The notes: generated by a model not told the origin, from the letters alone. Shown: positions 47,330 through 59,791, counted from the first letter of the stretch. The stretch: 64,000 bases of DNA from Onthophagus taurus (GCF_036711975.1 NC_091972.1:35035001-35099000); one strand, 5' to 3'. Program-made: numbers and translations.

Positions 47330-47900
47330 CACTGTGATTTTCTGATGGCTGCACATTGAACAGTGTAGTTGACTGCGTATCACATTTACGCACTCCAGTA
47401 GCAATGCTAAATGTAGATGATAGTTTTACATCAACATTTCTTGCAACCCTAGAACAGGTTAAGGTTGCTTCTATTAATCTGAACGTAAGACGAATTTGAT
47501 CAGATGTTAAGCGGTTAGGGCAAAAGCCGGACTGATATTAGCCCAGAATTTCATATGTATACTCAACTATTTTATTGTTTAAAACACATGTTAATATATT
47601 ATGTGCTATATTTAACAACGTGATTCCTCTGGTCCATTATTCTGAGAATGTCTTATTGATCCATATCGAAATTATTAAATCATATATACTTTTCTATAAT
47701 ACTTCCCTCTAAATTAGACTCCAACGTTATTCCATCACTTTCTGATGCTTTATGATTTTTGAGGGTTCCAATAACATTTTTTATTTCTTCATAGCTAGTT
47801 TGTTAAATGTATGTTTCGATTATATAGTTATCTTCACAAGCGTCGTCATCACGATGACGAGTCTTGACTATATAGTCAAAACATGTGAAAGGAACTTTTA
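47330..47900 (-). pseudogene. RTE-type LINE RT fragment (copy 1, second part)
   Basis: Minus strand shows YQSGFCPNRLTSDQIRLTFR and LLTCVLNNKIVEYTYEILG-like sequence, the QxGFRPNRST(T)DQI block of RTE reverse transcriptases. Matches the same block in the second duplication copy (about 50430-50930). Confidence 0.5.
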
Positions 47901-47970
47901 TTAATAAACCAGTAGAAAGTACAAATTTTCAATAATTAAAAAAATTTATTTTAATTAATATTGATCAAAT

Positions 47971-48025
47971 TAATCCGTATAAACCAAAAGTCCACCAATT
48001 TCGGACCATTGTTCATAATCTATAA
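47971..48025 (-). pseudogene. Second orphan FMO exon-1 fragment
   Basis: Minus strand encodes DYEQWSEIGGLLVYTD then a stop, matching FMO-D exon 1 (YEQWSEIGGLWVYTDYTD). The ATG and FAD motif are deleted on one side and exons 2-5 are absent on the other. Directly upstream lies the duplicated FMO-D promoter-side sequence. Confidence 0.78.
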
Positions 48026-48029
48026 ACTG

Positions 48030-50950
48030 TAAAACAAATCTAAAAAACATGGGAAAAGTTTAATATTGAATATGAATGCACAAATACATTATACACAAAT
48101 GAATGTATAAAATGATGTGAACTCAAATTCATATTATAAATCTTCAATAATTTGGAAAATAAGCACATTTTTGTTTTGATTGTAGTTGATATTCTATGAT
48201 TCAATAATAAAGAAAAAATCACTTACATTGTTTAAATAACTTGATGTACTGATGTGGAAGTAACTTACACTGGCTAAGACACAACAATCTTTCTAATGAG
48301 TGTTTTGAAGTTTAATCAATATATATATAGGTTCAGGTAGTGAAAATTATAAGAAGTATAAAAGAAGAATTATAAAAAGAAATTCTCAAAAAACGGGTTT
48401 ACGTCGATTTAATTAAAATTCATTGCAACGTGCAACGCGTGTGTTTAGTGTATGTTAAATAATGGGTAATATCGATAAAATCATCGTGAACGTTTTAAGA
48501 ACAAAAAATCGTTCAAATACTTTATGATTTATGTAATAGGTTAAATTTTACAGTTTTGAAACGTTTTTTTTATGCCATATGTTATATTAAAGTAACAATA
48601 AGCAATAGGTATAAAGCAACAAGAAGAACATGGTGATACATACGTCGATATCAATTTCCATTTTTTTCTATAGTATAAAGACCGCGGGATATAATTTTTT
48701 TATTACTGGGGCGGGGCGGTCTGTCAGATCGAACCATTAGGGTAATTTTTCAGGCGTTTCATATTTGCCGCAACACTTTAAATTGAAACCGTTGGAGTTT
48801 TAGTATATGACTTTTACTGGCAGTCCTCTAAATTTGTATGCTGTGGATCCATATAAGCTTTAATATAAAATTATACACAAGCAGATTTTTTTGGTTAGGT
48901 ATGAATTTCTTCCCATAAATCAATACTTCTATAGACCAGTCTCACTTGGAGTATTTTAATCCAGATATGCTTTCTCCAGTTTTTTTCCACATAGAAAATT
49001 GATATTTCCAAACGATGATACCAGTTGGCTAAGAAACTTGTTATCTCACATTGGGAGAGAATAAGTTAACATGGGCAAGCATAAACAGGACTTCGAAAGC
49101 AAAAGAGGATGGAAGAAAATTTATTTTAGAATGTATCGAAGTATATCACTCTTTACCAGCTTTGTGGAATATCAAGAGTAAAGATAACAACAGAGTTAAT
49201 AAAGCAAACAGTTAAAGCAAAAATTTTGAAATATAATAATAATTCTATAATATAATAATAATAATTCTAAAAAAAGTTTTAAAAGTCCAGGTAGATCACG
49301 AAGTGAAATGAACGAAGAATATGATAAGGAATACGAATTTAATTTGCAATAAAATTTTTTCTTTTAAAGTATTTACAGTAATCATCTCTGACAACATGCG
49401 ATGTCGCTGACTAGACACTTATTAATATGCCAGTGTTCAACTGTTTACTATCAACGGAGCCCCTTAAAAGATCCATATGTGTATGGTTTCTTCATAATAA
49501 TTGTGCAAGTAGCAATATGCTAATGCAATTACTTTGTCTAATATCCGTTTATTTACAACAGAATCCACTGTAATGTACTAAAAATTTCTTTGACACTGCA
49601 GTAATATGAGTGAGCAATTGCTATTAAATTTAGAACATTTCATTGATCATTGAATCCACATGAAATAACTTATCAGCCTCTATCTTTGGAATATGCAATT
49701 TCGAAGTACAGGTATATAACAGGTATGAACACTTACGTTAATGTACAATGCTTCTTCTTCCAGTGTTACAACCCCTGGTGGGTTTTAGCCTGCTAAATGA
49801 CCAGTGAACCTCCTTTCTGTCCTCTCACCATAGAATCATCTCCACCTCTTAACTTCTATTCTTCCATCTTTTTCGCAGTCTGCCTCGCTTCGGTCCACTG
49901 GACTGCAATCTTCAATTCTCCTTGTTGTCGTCTTATCGCTCGTATCACGTGCCCCATCCATCCTACTGTATGTGGACCTATTTTTAATGAATCTCACAAT
50001 ATCAGCACACTGTCTATCAATTGGTCTAATTCGTGATTCATTCAGCACCCATCCTCATTTGTAAAGCTCCAAGTATTTTCCGTAAAACTTTGCGTACAAA
50101 TGTTTTAAGATATTGCTCATGTGTAGTTGTACCAGGCTTCTCATCTATATGTTATCAGTGGTCTAATAAAGCTTGATTTAAGCAGTTTTGGGATCTTATT
50201 TCATTACTACATAAGTTATTCTGTGTTATCTGCATACCTAAGTAGGAGAACTGTTGTGACTCCAGATCTACATTGTTGTTCGTTGCTGTGTTCCGTTGCT
50301 GTTGTAGGTATTTGGTTGCTTCTTCGCTTATTTCTAGCCCTCTTCTGTGCGCTACGCTGGCTAATACATGAAGTTTTCTTTCAGTTCTTTCAAACTTCTA
50401 CTGATAATCGCTACTTTTATGATGTCTGTTTCCAGCATTACATTGAACAGTATAGACGACAACGGATCGGATAGATGGTAGCTCTCCATCAACACTTACT
50501 GCAACCGTGGAACCGGCTAAGGTGCTCTATTAATGTGACTTATTTCATCGGTGTTCCCAATAGGAACCCTATTGAAGGCTGCATATAATAAAAAGAAAGT
50601 CAGTCTGATGCTCGCCCAGAATTTCCTCGGAATACTCAACTAATCTATTGTTTAAGACACATGATAATATCTTATATATTACATTAAGCAACGTGACTCC
50701 TTGCGTTTATTCTATTGGGATTTTAACTTACAATTAGATCTATATCGAAATTATTAATTCATATATACTCCTTCATAATACTTCCGTCCAAATTTGAGCA
50801 GTTCTAACGTTATTCAATCACTTTCTGATGCTTTGTGATTTTTTATGGTTCCAATTATATTTTTAATTTCTTCATAGCTAGTGTGTTCAATATATATTTT
50901 TCCATAGTTGCATCTTAGGTTTACAAACATTCGTACATTCTTTCAGTTAC
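48030..50950. repeat. Segmental duplication, copy 2
   Basis: Same order and orientation as copy 1, without the 3.1-kb palindromic element. It contains the leader donor CCAGTGTAAGT (near 48270), a TATATATATA tract (about 48320) and the RTE remnant. Only a scrap of FMO exon 1 remains at its left edge. Confidence 0.85.
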
Positions 50951-51150
50951 CTAAAGAATCTTCTATTCTCGTTTTTGTTGAGATATTTTACAATTTCCTG
51001 TACCTTTCTGATGAAGAGTCTCTCTCTTCTTTCTTCTACATCTTTAGACATCGTATTTTTTTTTTAATTACAGTTGCTTATATTTGGTTTGGCTTATCTG
51101 TTTTCTTCTACCTCGCCTCTCTATACTCGTCATCATATTGCTCTTCCTTT
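49750..51150 (-). pseudogene. RTE-type LINE remnant (copy 2)
   Basis: Minus strand keeps ADIVRFIKNRSTYSRMDGAR with MLNESRIRPIDRQC-like decay at 49836-50048, and RT-like sequence at about 50430-50930 parallel to 47330-47900. More eroded than copy 1; no open frame. Confidence 0.45.
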
Positions 51151-51159
51151 TAAATACCA

Positions 51160-52850
51160 AATGGGTCCTTGTGATTTCTTAATAGGAAACACACGATACT
51201 TTTTCATCTAAATCAGGGCGATTCAACTCGCGACAGATCACTGGTTCTTCTTTAATGATTGTTGATTTGAGGCTATGCAGAAGTTTTATGGCACGCGATA
51301 ACTCTAGAAAAAAACGATATACTAAAGTTTTGATTATATATTTGGCAAATAAACATAATAATTTGTCGTAACCATGGAATTTTTTTCAAATACTTTTTCG
51401 GGTTTCAAATATCAATGGGGATCTTATCTAAAAAGTATTAGATGATACTGGTGTCTGTGATGGTGGAGGGTATGCAATTCTAGACATTTTCTGGCAGTTT
51501 AAAGTTTGGCCAAATACGAACACAAGGGTTTTTTAAAAAAGATAATGTGTTCCATAGTAAGATGAAATTTATCTTGCTTCAAAGAGATGGAAAAAGTGAG
51601 GGTTATGCAGAAGTCGCTAATGCGCAGTATTCTGATGTTGACGGCAATATCTGATTTACTTGATGTTCGGTCAGTTTCCGTGGTTTATAAGTTACACACC
51701 AAACCAAGCCAGCTTTCACTGAATAAATTTGGATCTTTATGTTATATTTAGTTTTGGTTGAATACCTTACTATATATGTGAAGTAAAGACAACAGTCTGC
51801 AAAATGGTTACACTTGAACTGGTTACTGATGAAGTAGTTTGGAAGTAGTAGTTGTAAAATGTCAGGAATCACGCTAATTATTAGAATATCACTTAATGAA
51901 GGAAGAATTAAAAATCTTCAATTGGATCAAGAAAACACCTATACATAATATGTACTACCGTAAGTCTAGCTTGCTAAAACGTCTGTCGATTCCAAATGTC
52001 ACCAACACCAAAACCATGTGAAATCTGATTTGGATTGACATGTAAAATTGAAAATCCGAGAAAGACACTAGAAGATCCATGAGAGCCACAAAATCCTCAT
52101 CATCACTCTCTAGCGGACGTTTATTGATCTGCGGTGATATTAATACAGCTTTGCCAGTCGTCCTATAATTATACAGTTTTATAAAACGTTTTTAAAGACT
52201 ATAATCACAAGAGAACATGTGAACCTTTTTTGAAAAGTGATTATAATGGCTGTTTGAGTCTCTTTAACGATCTTTTTTCTTCCGTTATAAAGATCAGACT
52301 AAAACTTTGTTCAAATCATTAACATTATTTAACTACACGCTATTTTATTAAGCAATTTTCTAGTTTTCGATCATACGGTAAGTATCGCTGCTTCGTCGTA
52401 CAAAAAAAAATTAATATTTTCTCGAATTAATAATTAACATTGAATACTATATCGATATAGATTTATTTCCTGCTTAATTTTAATTTTAAATTATTGAAGA
52501 TTTTAAGATCGGTCTACGTTTCTAAGAATCTCCACTTTATGATTGATTTACAGTGAACTTAAAAATTGTACCGCCTTTTTTAATTGAAAGTGATTTATAC
52601 GAGTTGAAGCCAGAAATGATTAATTACTTCAGACAATGATTAATAATGGTAATATAGTCTTGCTTTTGTTTCTGGTACACTTTTCTTTTAAGCACGTATT
52701 TGGCAAGTTGTTATGAAAGTTTTAGAAATAAAGATATAAGAAGCGATAGCCTATAAAAGAGGAGCTATTTAATACGAAATTGAAACCTCATTTTTGGGCT
52801 ATTAATTTTCAAGGGGGCTCTATTAACCAATCATTTCAGGTGTAAATTAA
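51160..52850. other. No gene seen
   Basis: AT-rich spacer between the duplicated block and the 3' end of FMO-B. Short frames only; no recognised domain or repeat. Confidence 0.5.
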
Positions 52851-52951
52851 ATTTTTATTTAAAAGGTTTTTGATTAATGGGTTAAAATTAATGAAAGATA
52901 AAATAAAAAAATTTGGTGATGAATATTTTTTTAATGCAAGAAAATGTTTTT

Positions 52952-55900
52952 TTATAATAATTGTGTTTGTATAAAATTATCATCATCAATGACTTTATAA
53001 TAAACTTTGCGATTCGAACGATCTTTTCTAACTTGCAAATAAAGTTTATGAAGAACAGATGGAACTTTTTCAATCCGTGCAGTCGAAGTTACGTCGTCGA
53101 AATATCTTCCTTGGTCCACGCCACATCTGTGCATATCTTTTTCAGTCCAACCTAGTGATTTAATGTACTTTAAATGATTATTAATGTCTTCCATCATTTC
53201 TTCTTTACTTGGAAGCGGAAATGTTTGTTTTAAAGATGCCACGAAAAATCGAACCTAAAAGCAATTTTTTTAATTGTTTAGTGGGTAACTTAATAGTACA
53301 TATTTTGATGTAAATAAATTAATAATTATAAATTATAAAATAAAATAAATCGTAGCTTATGCAACCCAAAATTATCGTCTGTGAACTAAAACAAATAACA
53401 TTTAAATAAAAATATGAAATATTAAACATAAAAGAAATTAAAATATAAGATATCCCGTTAATTAATGTGTGGCTAATTTTCTTTCCACTGTTTCTTTTAT
53501 TTAAACATTTCTCTACCTCGTTTTCTGTCTTTGCCATAAAAATTTCTGTTTCATTGCTCATCTTTTTATATTTGCTCCTCTGAGGGATGTGAGATGCGAG
53601 TACATGCATTAATTAATTCTTCTGCCAGACATTTCACTTTCTTTTGCCAAATCAACAGTCTCAATTTTTTAATTTGAACACCTACTCACTTTTTCCGTGT
53701 CTACCCCTTCTGTCCTTTTGTTGTTCGTTAAAATATAGTGTCCTTTAAAAGCATTTCTCGTTCAAACCGCATACGTTGTCATTTGAGCATTGTTGATAAC
53801 ACGATCCATCTTTATGCATATATGCTTCCCTGAGGGCAATCTAATCTTTGAGTACATGAAGAAATGAGAAAGATTCAAACATTAACCCTGTAAATATAGT
53901 TCTTGTAGTTGATATATTGGTCAATAGATTTCTTCTTTCATCGGATACAGACCGTGACCCATCAATAAATGGTTCAGCCTTTGGCACTGTAACATCAATG
54001 TTTGACAATGCATCTATTCTTTCTTGTTACGTGGTAAGTTCCTGTATGAGTGTTTCGAATTCTTTACCTTTTTCATTAATTTTGCAGTTTTTTTTATAGA
54101 GTTACCATAAATCTTCTCTTATTTTGTTTATATGGAGATGTATGTCATCTTCTAATTGATATAGCTAGTTTATGATCTTTCAAAGATATCTTTTGATAGA
54201 ATTCCGATACAGACTCATCAAGGTCGTGTTGAAGTCCACCGTTATTAATTATGAATTTTTTTCACAAACTCCCAGAAATCTTCCTGACACAGTTTAGAAT
54301 TCTTGTATTGAGACAATGTCGAAGTTCTTTTCTTCCACTAGTTTGAGTAGTTCAAATATGACTGTTGAACTTCCTACTGCTTTTATTTGTCAACTATTCA
54401 GCTATGACGTTGTGGATGTTGTGTATCGATGTTCTCTACCCTTATTTTACCCTTAGCTTGTTTTGCACCAGTTTTGTGTACTTGGTCTGTTTGTGAATTA
54501 GTCATGGTCAGTATTTTCGATCAAAATTTCCATAAGCATTTTATATGTTGAACAGTGTTTTTAGTTTTTTGCACACTTTTTTTCACTGTTATTAAACGTT
54601 ATACAGAGCTGTGGTCTTTCCATCTGATCACACTGGTTATGTTTATAAATTCTTCCTTCTTTTCCTGAGTCTCTTTTCTTTGAGTCTCATTCTCTGGAGA
54701 CTCATTCACACTCATTCACGACTCATTCGTCGTTACAAAGTCGACAAGTTTGATCCTTAGCTTGTCCAATGTGGAAGAGATGGTATTTTAGGGACGCATA
54801 ATTTTATCATTTTATTTTTTTATCATACTCTTCGCTGGTTTGTGTCCTGGAAGTGTTTTCCAGCACAAGGCTACCTTTGAGGTTTCCCATGTATTAATTA
54901 CGTGGCTTTTTTGTAGTCCACAGTTGGGTTGGGGTCCAATGAGGTCCGCCTTTTCATAGCCTACAATGACTTTGTGAGTTCTCTCAGTTTACTGGTACAC
55001 TCTCTGATCAGTGCGGAGTCACATGTGTAGACCTGAATTGCCTTTAGGATGGCCCCACTATCTGTGAAAATGTTTATAGACGCACCTTTCTATCTGACGG
55101 CCAGTTTAATACGGCTATTTGGTCCATTAATGGCCACACCTACTCCTGTTCCAACTGTTTTTGAGGTATCAGTGTACCAGGCAAGAGCTCTTCTTTGAAG
55201 TTGAAGCTCACCCTTCGTTCAATCATCCCAGCTTCTAAATATGACCTTATACGGCTGGTCGAAATTATATTCTGTCGGTATAAGGTCCGTTTTAATTTCA
55301 ATCAAATGGTTTAGACATGAGTCCTTGAGGATTTTGAGGTGCCCTCTGAGGTTACCCTGCATCAATTTGTATGAAGAACATGTTTTCAGTGATAAGGCAC
55401 ATAAAACTGCCCCCTTTTGTATGCATGATCGAGATCTTACTTCTAGAACCAGTTTTGAAGTTTATGTTCTAGTCTTTTTCAAATTCCTCATACATGAATT
55501 TTTTACCCTTTGTGTTAAGCTAGCGGTGTTCATTTGCGTGATGATTTTATATTCTAGAACTTTATCTCAATCCTTTTTCTCTTATAAGTACGAAGGCTTT
55601 CATGGCCGGTGTGAATTGAACTAAAACTACCCTCTCAGGCAAAACCTGAAAGTTTCTAGTGTTGGTTCTAGTTTTAGTTCTAATTGTAGTCCTCTTTCTC
55701 TTCTTTTATTGTTTTGTGATGTCCTTCATGTCCTGTAAATTGAGATACCCTTTATCATGTTGATTTCCGGCTTTTCTTAGATCCTTAACCGTTTGAATCC
55801 CAAGCAGCGCGATTGCGCCGTTCATATTTATCCCCTGGGACTCAAATGGTTCCCTGGATCCCCTGGACTCAATGGTTATAGGAGAAAGTCAAACATTTTA

Positions 55901-57579
55901 TCCAATAATTCCTTTTTGTAATAATACTGTTAATAACACTGGACACAGCTCGTGAGACTATACTTTGTTCCATCTTTGGCTCTTCCCGATGGGTTGCTTT
56001 TCTTGAACCAAGAAGATACCTTCACAGATTTTCATTTTATGAAATAAAATCAGTGCACCTCAATATTTTTCAGATTGTCATAAGAATGTATTTGGCAACC
56101 TTTAAATAGAAAGATTTCGAATAAAAAGTGAGCTTTCACTGTATGCATTACTTTTGATATTTGAAGTAGATAGCTAGATTTTGTATTGCACGGAGTGAAA
56201 TATTAGTTGATGGTATTGCAAATAATTAACATTTCAAAGAGACTAACAGTGCAGAACCACAAAAGACAACTTTTTCTGGTTAAATCTTTAGTAATATTAT
56301 TGAATATCTTGCCTCGATACCACTTGTTGTTGCTGGAGCTACCATTTGGTCAATTATTGTTGTATAGTTTTTAGTCATGTTACTGTGCAAGAATTCCGAA
56401 CTCATTTCCGATTTTTAATTGTTCGTTGCAATTATATTAGTTATTATCTTTATAGTGGTTGATTGATAGATACCCAAAAGGCAATTACAAATAAAGTATA
56501 AAATTGTGTGTATCAAAATATAAATTTAAAAAGTCATTTCCTTACTTGAGTTTCTGTTACTGGAACAACACAACATTCCCAAGTAATTCCAATAAAACCC
56601 ATCGTAGGATATTCAACATTGATCACACTTTTATACAAGTACTTCACCCAACGATTATCAATTTTAATTCCACATCTTTCACTTAAAAATGGAAATTTAT
56701 ATAAATACCCTGTGCAGTAAATGATAACATCAACATTTTCATTGGTTCCATCAACAAATATAACCCCATCTTCATAAATTTCTTTCACTAAAGGTTTTAA
56801 GTTTAACGTTTTAGACAGCTTAAACAAATTTTCTTTATTAAAGCTGATGATAACTTTTTCGGCAACCTTTTCGACTTTTTCGGCTATATCAACTCCAGAT
56901 GCCCCGGCACCAATAATCAGGACTTTTTTATCTTTAAAGATATCCGGCGTTCTGTATACACTACTATGGAGTTGTTTCCCATTAAATTTTTCTTTTCCAG
57001 GAATATTTGGATATCTCGGGGAATGATAATGTCCATTACAAACCATAACAGCGTCGTATTCTTTAGTTTGGATCATTTTGGTTTTTAAATCTTTTATTGT
57101 TATTTCCCATTTGGTTGAGTTAGTCGGTTCCACTTTAATTACTTGGCTAAAAAACTAAAAATTTAATGTAATAATTAAGATGTTAAGAAATTAAAATGTA
57201 CCTTAATGTGGGGTAGTAAATTAAAATGTTTTGTGTAATCTTGGAAATATTTAAGAACTCTTTCTTGGGGTAAATAAGATGGTGGATGATCCGGGTATGG
57301 AAATTCGTTTAGAGTCATTAAATCTTTCGGTAAATTCGTACTGAAATAAATTATTTTTGAATTATTTAATTTGAATTAAATTTAAACTTACGTTAAATCT
57401 TTATACATAACTGTATGTATAGGAATTCCATCTTCATCAATTCCATATTGATCTGAATAATTCCAAACACCTCCAATTAGACCGGTTTGTTCGAAAACAT
57501 CCACAAAGTAATTTTCTGCCATACAATGTTTTAAGCTGGTTAACCCAGATAATCCAGCTCCAATTATAGCGACTTTCAT
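52952..57579 (-). CDS. Flavin-containing monooxygenase B (412 aa)
   Basis: Four exons: 57579-57392 (188 nt), 57340-57202 (139), 57154-56546 (609) and 53254-52952 (303 with stop), all GT-AG and in phase. Motifs: VAIIGAGLSGLTSLKHC (residues 3-19), GGVWNY, FNGKQLHSSVY at 166-176, IIGAGASGVD at 190-199, YCTGYLYKFPF. Its 609-nt third exon equals exactly the sum of gene A exons 3, 4 and 5 (300+145+164), so introns 3 and 4 were lost precisely. The last exon is 3.3 kb away, across an intron with a LINE piece. It is assigned to B because the phase fits (TETQ|VRFFVASL), exon 6 of A has its own gene, and no other acceptor-led FMO 3' exon is present. Same enzyme class and probable cytosolic location as A. 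Confidence 0.92.
54880..55480 (-). pseudogene. LINE fragment with RNase H domain, in FMO-B intron
   Basis: Minus strand: CALSLKTCSSYKLMQGNLRG, then RRALAWYTDTSKTVGTGVGV with ASINIFTDSGAILKAIQ, the D...D pattern of LINE RNase H (I/R1-like elements), and ECTSKLREL. Stops occur in between. The rest of intron 5 (53255-54880 and 55480-56545) shows no recognisable gene. Confidence 0.55.
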
Positions 57580-57688
57580 CTAAAGACAAATATTGAGATT
57601 TAATTATCTTAAGTATTAAATCGTGAAGGATTTAATGCTTAATGGATTAAATGTGGTTGGGTTAAATCAAAAAGGATTTAACATGCAA

Positions 57689-57698
57689 TTTATTTATT
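57689..57698 (-). promoter_or_regulatory. Candidate polyadenylation signals of FMO-A
   Basis: Overlapping AATAAATAAA on the minus strand about 16-25 nt after the FMO-A stop. With FMO-B starting at 57579, the room for a 3' UTR plus promoter is very small. Confidence 0.45.
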
Positions 57699-57713
57699 TA
57701 AAAAAGGAATTTT

Positions 57714-59747
57714 TTAACAATTTAGTTGTATAAAATTTTCATTATCGACAAATTCGAAACAATCAGCAATGTTTCTGTCGGCTCTAACTCTAGCGAACAA
57801 CTTGTGTATGGCCTTTGGTAGAGGTTCAACCTTTGCCATTGTCGCGATATCTTCGCAGTACGCTTCCTGACCTCCTCCTAATTTATGAATTTCGCTTGGT
57901 CTCCCGCCTGATTTCACCTTACGGTCCATTTCATTAAGAATGTCTTGCTTCATTTCATCTTTTGATGGAATAGTAAAATTGTTTAACAAATATGAAATGT
58001 AGAATCTCGCCTAAAATAAAAAATAAATCGGTTTATAATGAAATTTATTGTTATTAATTACCTGTAAATCATAAACTGGGAAATGAGTTACTAAAGATGT
58101 AAAACCAATGAAACCCATGGTTGGATGAGATATGTTGATGATGTGCTTATAGAGATATTGAATCCAACGATTTTTAACAACAATGTCGCATTTTTCGGAT
58201 AAGAAGGGAAAAATTAATTGATATCCTAAAAGATTAATAAATTATATGATTAATATCTTAATACAAATTTCAGTTAAAATGCAATATACAACAATATATT
58301 TCCATAGAAACCAAGTACCTACTTACTTTGTCCCACATAAATGCAACATGTCTGAATATTTCTAGTTCTAGGTCTTATGTTAGTTATAGTGACAGTAGTA
58401 GATAGGGTTAGTTAACATAAGATATCACTATGTTGCATATTTTTATTGAAATAAAACTAGAACTAACACTAGACCTAGAACTAGAATCATTCGGGTTTAG
58501 CAGTCTTGAGAGACGTGTGGCTAAATCCGAATGTTTCTAGTTCTCGGTAACTAACAGAACTAACACTAATACTAGAATTCTAACATTGCACTAGCACTAT
58601 CACTAGAACTAACAGAAGACCTAGAACTAGAATCATTCGGGTTTAGCCGTCTTGAGAGACGTGTGGCTAAACCCGAATGTTTCTAGTTCTAAGTCTTGTG
58701 TTAGTTCTAGTTTAGTTAGTATTAGTTATGTGGGACAGTGCAAGTACATAGTAGATTCGTAACTATGTTTACTGCATTCATATATTGCAAGTTATATGAA
58801 ATTCCCAATATAATTAATATTACCTGTTGCACAAACGATAGCATCGAACTCCTCAACAGAATCGTCAATGAAAACAGCGTTTTTTCCCACGAATCTTTTA
58901 ACCACATTCTTTTGGATTACTTGGGATGATGTTTTAATAGGCATATTAAATTTGTGGCTAAGAACAACCTAAAATCCGACATATAAAAGGATGAACTTTA
59001 TTAAATTTTGCAAATACTTTATTAGCAACAGCAGCAATTTTTGCTGCTATATCAGTTCCAGAAGATCCAGCTCCGATTACTAAAACGTTTTGCCCTTTAT
59101 ATTCATCGGGAGTTCGATAAATATTGCTATGAATAATATTCCCGGTGAAAGTATCAATTCCGACAATATCCGGCATAAAAATCTTGAAATTACTTCCAAC
59201 ACACACCATAACTGCATCAAATTCCAAGATTTCTTGTACTTTACTTTTTATGTCTTCAACAGTGAGCTTCCAACGGTTATTTTCAATGGGTTCCACCAAA
59301 ACAACACGTTTATAAAACTAAAATTAATTTATCTCAATGATTTTTTATAATAAATATTAATTAATTACCTTAACACTTGGTAAAATGTTAAATTGTTGCA
59401 CAAACCCCTTAATATATTCAGTAACTTTAGGTTGGGGTAAATAAGATTGAATTTGTTTCGGATAAGGATATCCGGGATAACTCATAATCTCCTTCGGCTG
59501 ATTAGTTCTAAAAAAATCGAAACTATATTTAAAGTGCTTTTGTAGATGTGTTTACGTACACAAGATCTTTGTACATGACACTGTGAAGACGAACACCTTC
59601 CTCATCCACTCCCACACGTTCATTGTAATTCCAAACACCACCGACTCTTCCTGTCTGCTCGAAAACGGTACAATCAAAACCGTTTGCTCTCGCATATCTG
59701 GCACTCGCCAAACCGGATGGACCCGCTCCAATCACAGCTACTTTCAT
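57714..59747 (-). CDS. Flavin-containing monooxygenase A (410 aa)
   Basis: Six exons: 59747-59560 (188 nt), 59507-59369 (139), 59317-59018 (300), 58968-58824 (145), 58225-58062 (164) and 58010-57714 (297 with stop), all GT-AG and in phase. Motifs: [17 protein letters not shown] (residues 3-19) for [20 protein letters not shown] at 166-176, [11 protein letters not shown] at 189-199 for NADPH, CATGY over the exon 4/5 join. The most intron-rich copy, so probably closest to the ancestral layout. The first intron donor is read as GT|GTACGT; DLV continues as TNQPKE. Intron 4 (598 bp) contains a hairpin-rich MITE. Its 3' end is only 135 bp from the FMO-B start codon, so the two are tightly head-to-tail. 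Role as for the other FMOs; substrate unknown. Confidence 0.95.
58329..58737. mobile_element. 409-bp MITE with two strong hairpins, in FMO-A intron 4
   Basis: Ends are inverted copies of TGTCCCACATAA. Inside are many CTAGTTCTAG/GTTAGTTCTAG-type repeats. A hairpin unit (ATTCGGGTTTAGCC, a 16-nt loop containing GTCTTGAGAGAC, then GGCTAAACCCGAAT) occurs twice, near 58489-58532 and 58635-58678; the second copy pairs perfectly. A related CTAG-type run lies near 55650-55680. Confidence 0.75.
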
Positions 59748-59791
59748 GGTTAGGATTCTATTAAATAAGTCCAAAATGATTGATTCAAATA

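Larger units (their letters stand above)
42050..47900. repeat. Segmental duplication, copy 1 (FMO-D upstream unit)
   Basis: Starting just 5' of the FMO-D coding exon, sequence blocks match 48030-50950 in the same order and orientation. Examples: tctaaaaaacatgg near 42108 and 48037, tatgttatattaaagtaaca near 42780 and 48578, cagtgttcaac near 43300 and 49430, tctaattcgtgattcatt near 43980 and 50027. Copy 1 is longer because the palindromic element at 44229-47319 sits inside it. Confidence 0.85.

Noticed and set aside
47820-47885. Short inverted repeat around tgactatatagtca
   Set aside because: Too short and AT-rich to separate from background.
50908-51153. Hydrophobic plus-strand frame
   Set aside because: Phe/Tyr/Ser-rich antisense reading of the duplicated LINE remnant region; no start context or family.
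51603-51872. 89-codon minus-strand frame between the duplication and FMO-B
   Set aside because: No similarity to FMO exons or any family I know; short enough to be chance.
54000-54880. Possible LINE ORF1 or gag in the FMO-B intron
   Set aside because: I could not find a CCHC knuckle or a sustained frame on either strand.
29725-59747. Horizontal transfer of bacterial monooxygenases
   Set aside because: All copies have several GT-AG introns in shared positions and insect-like composition.
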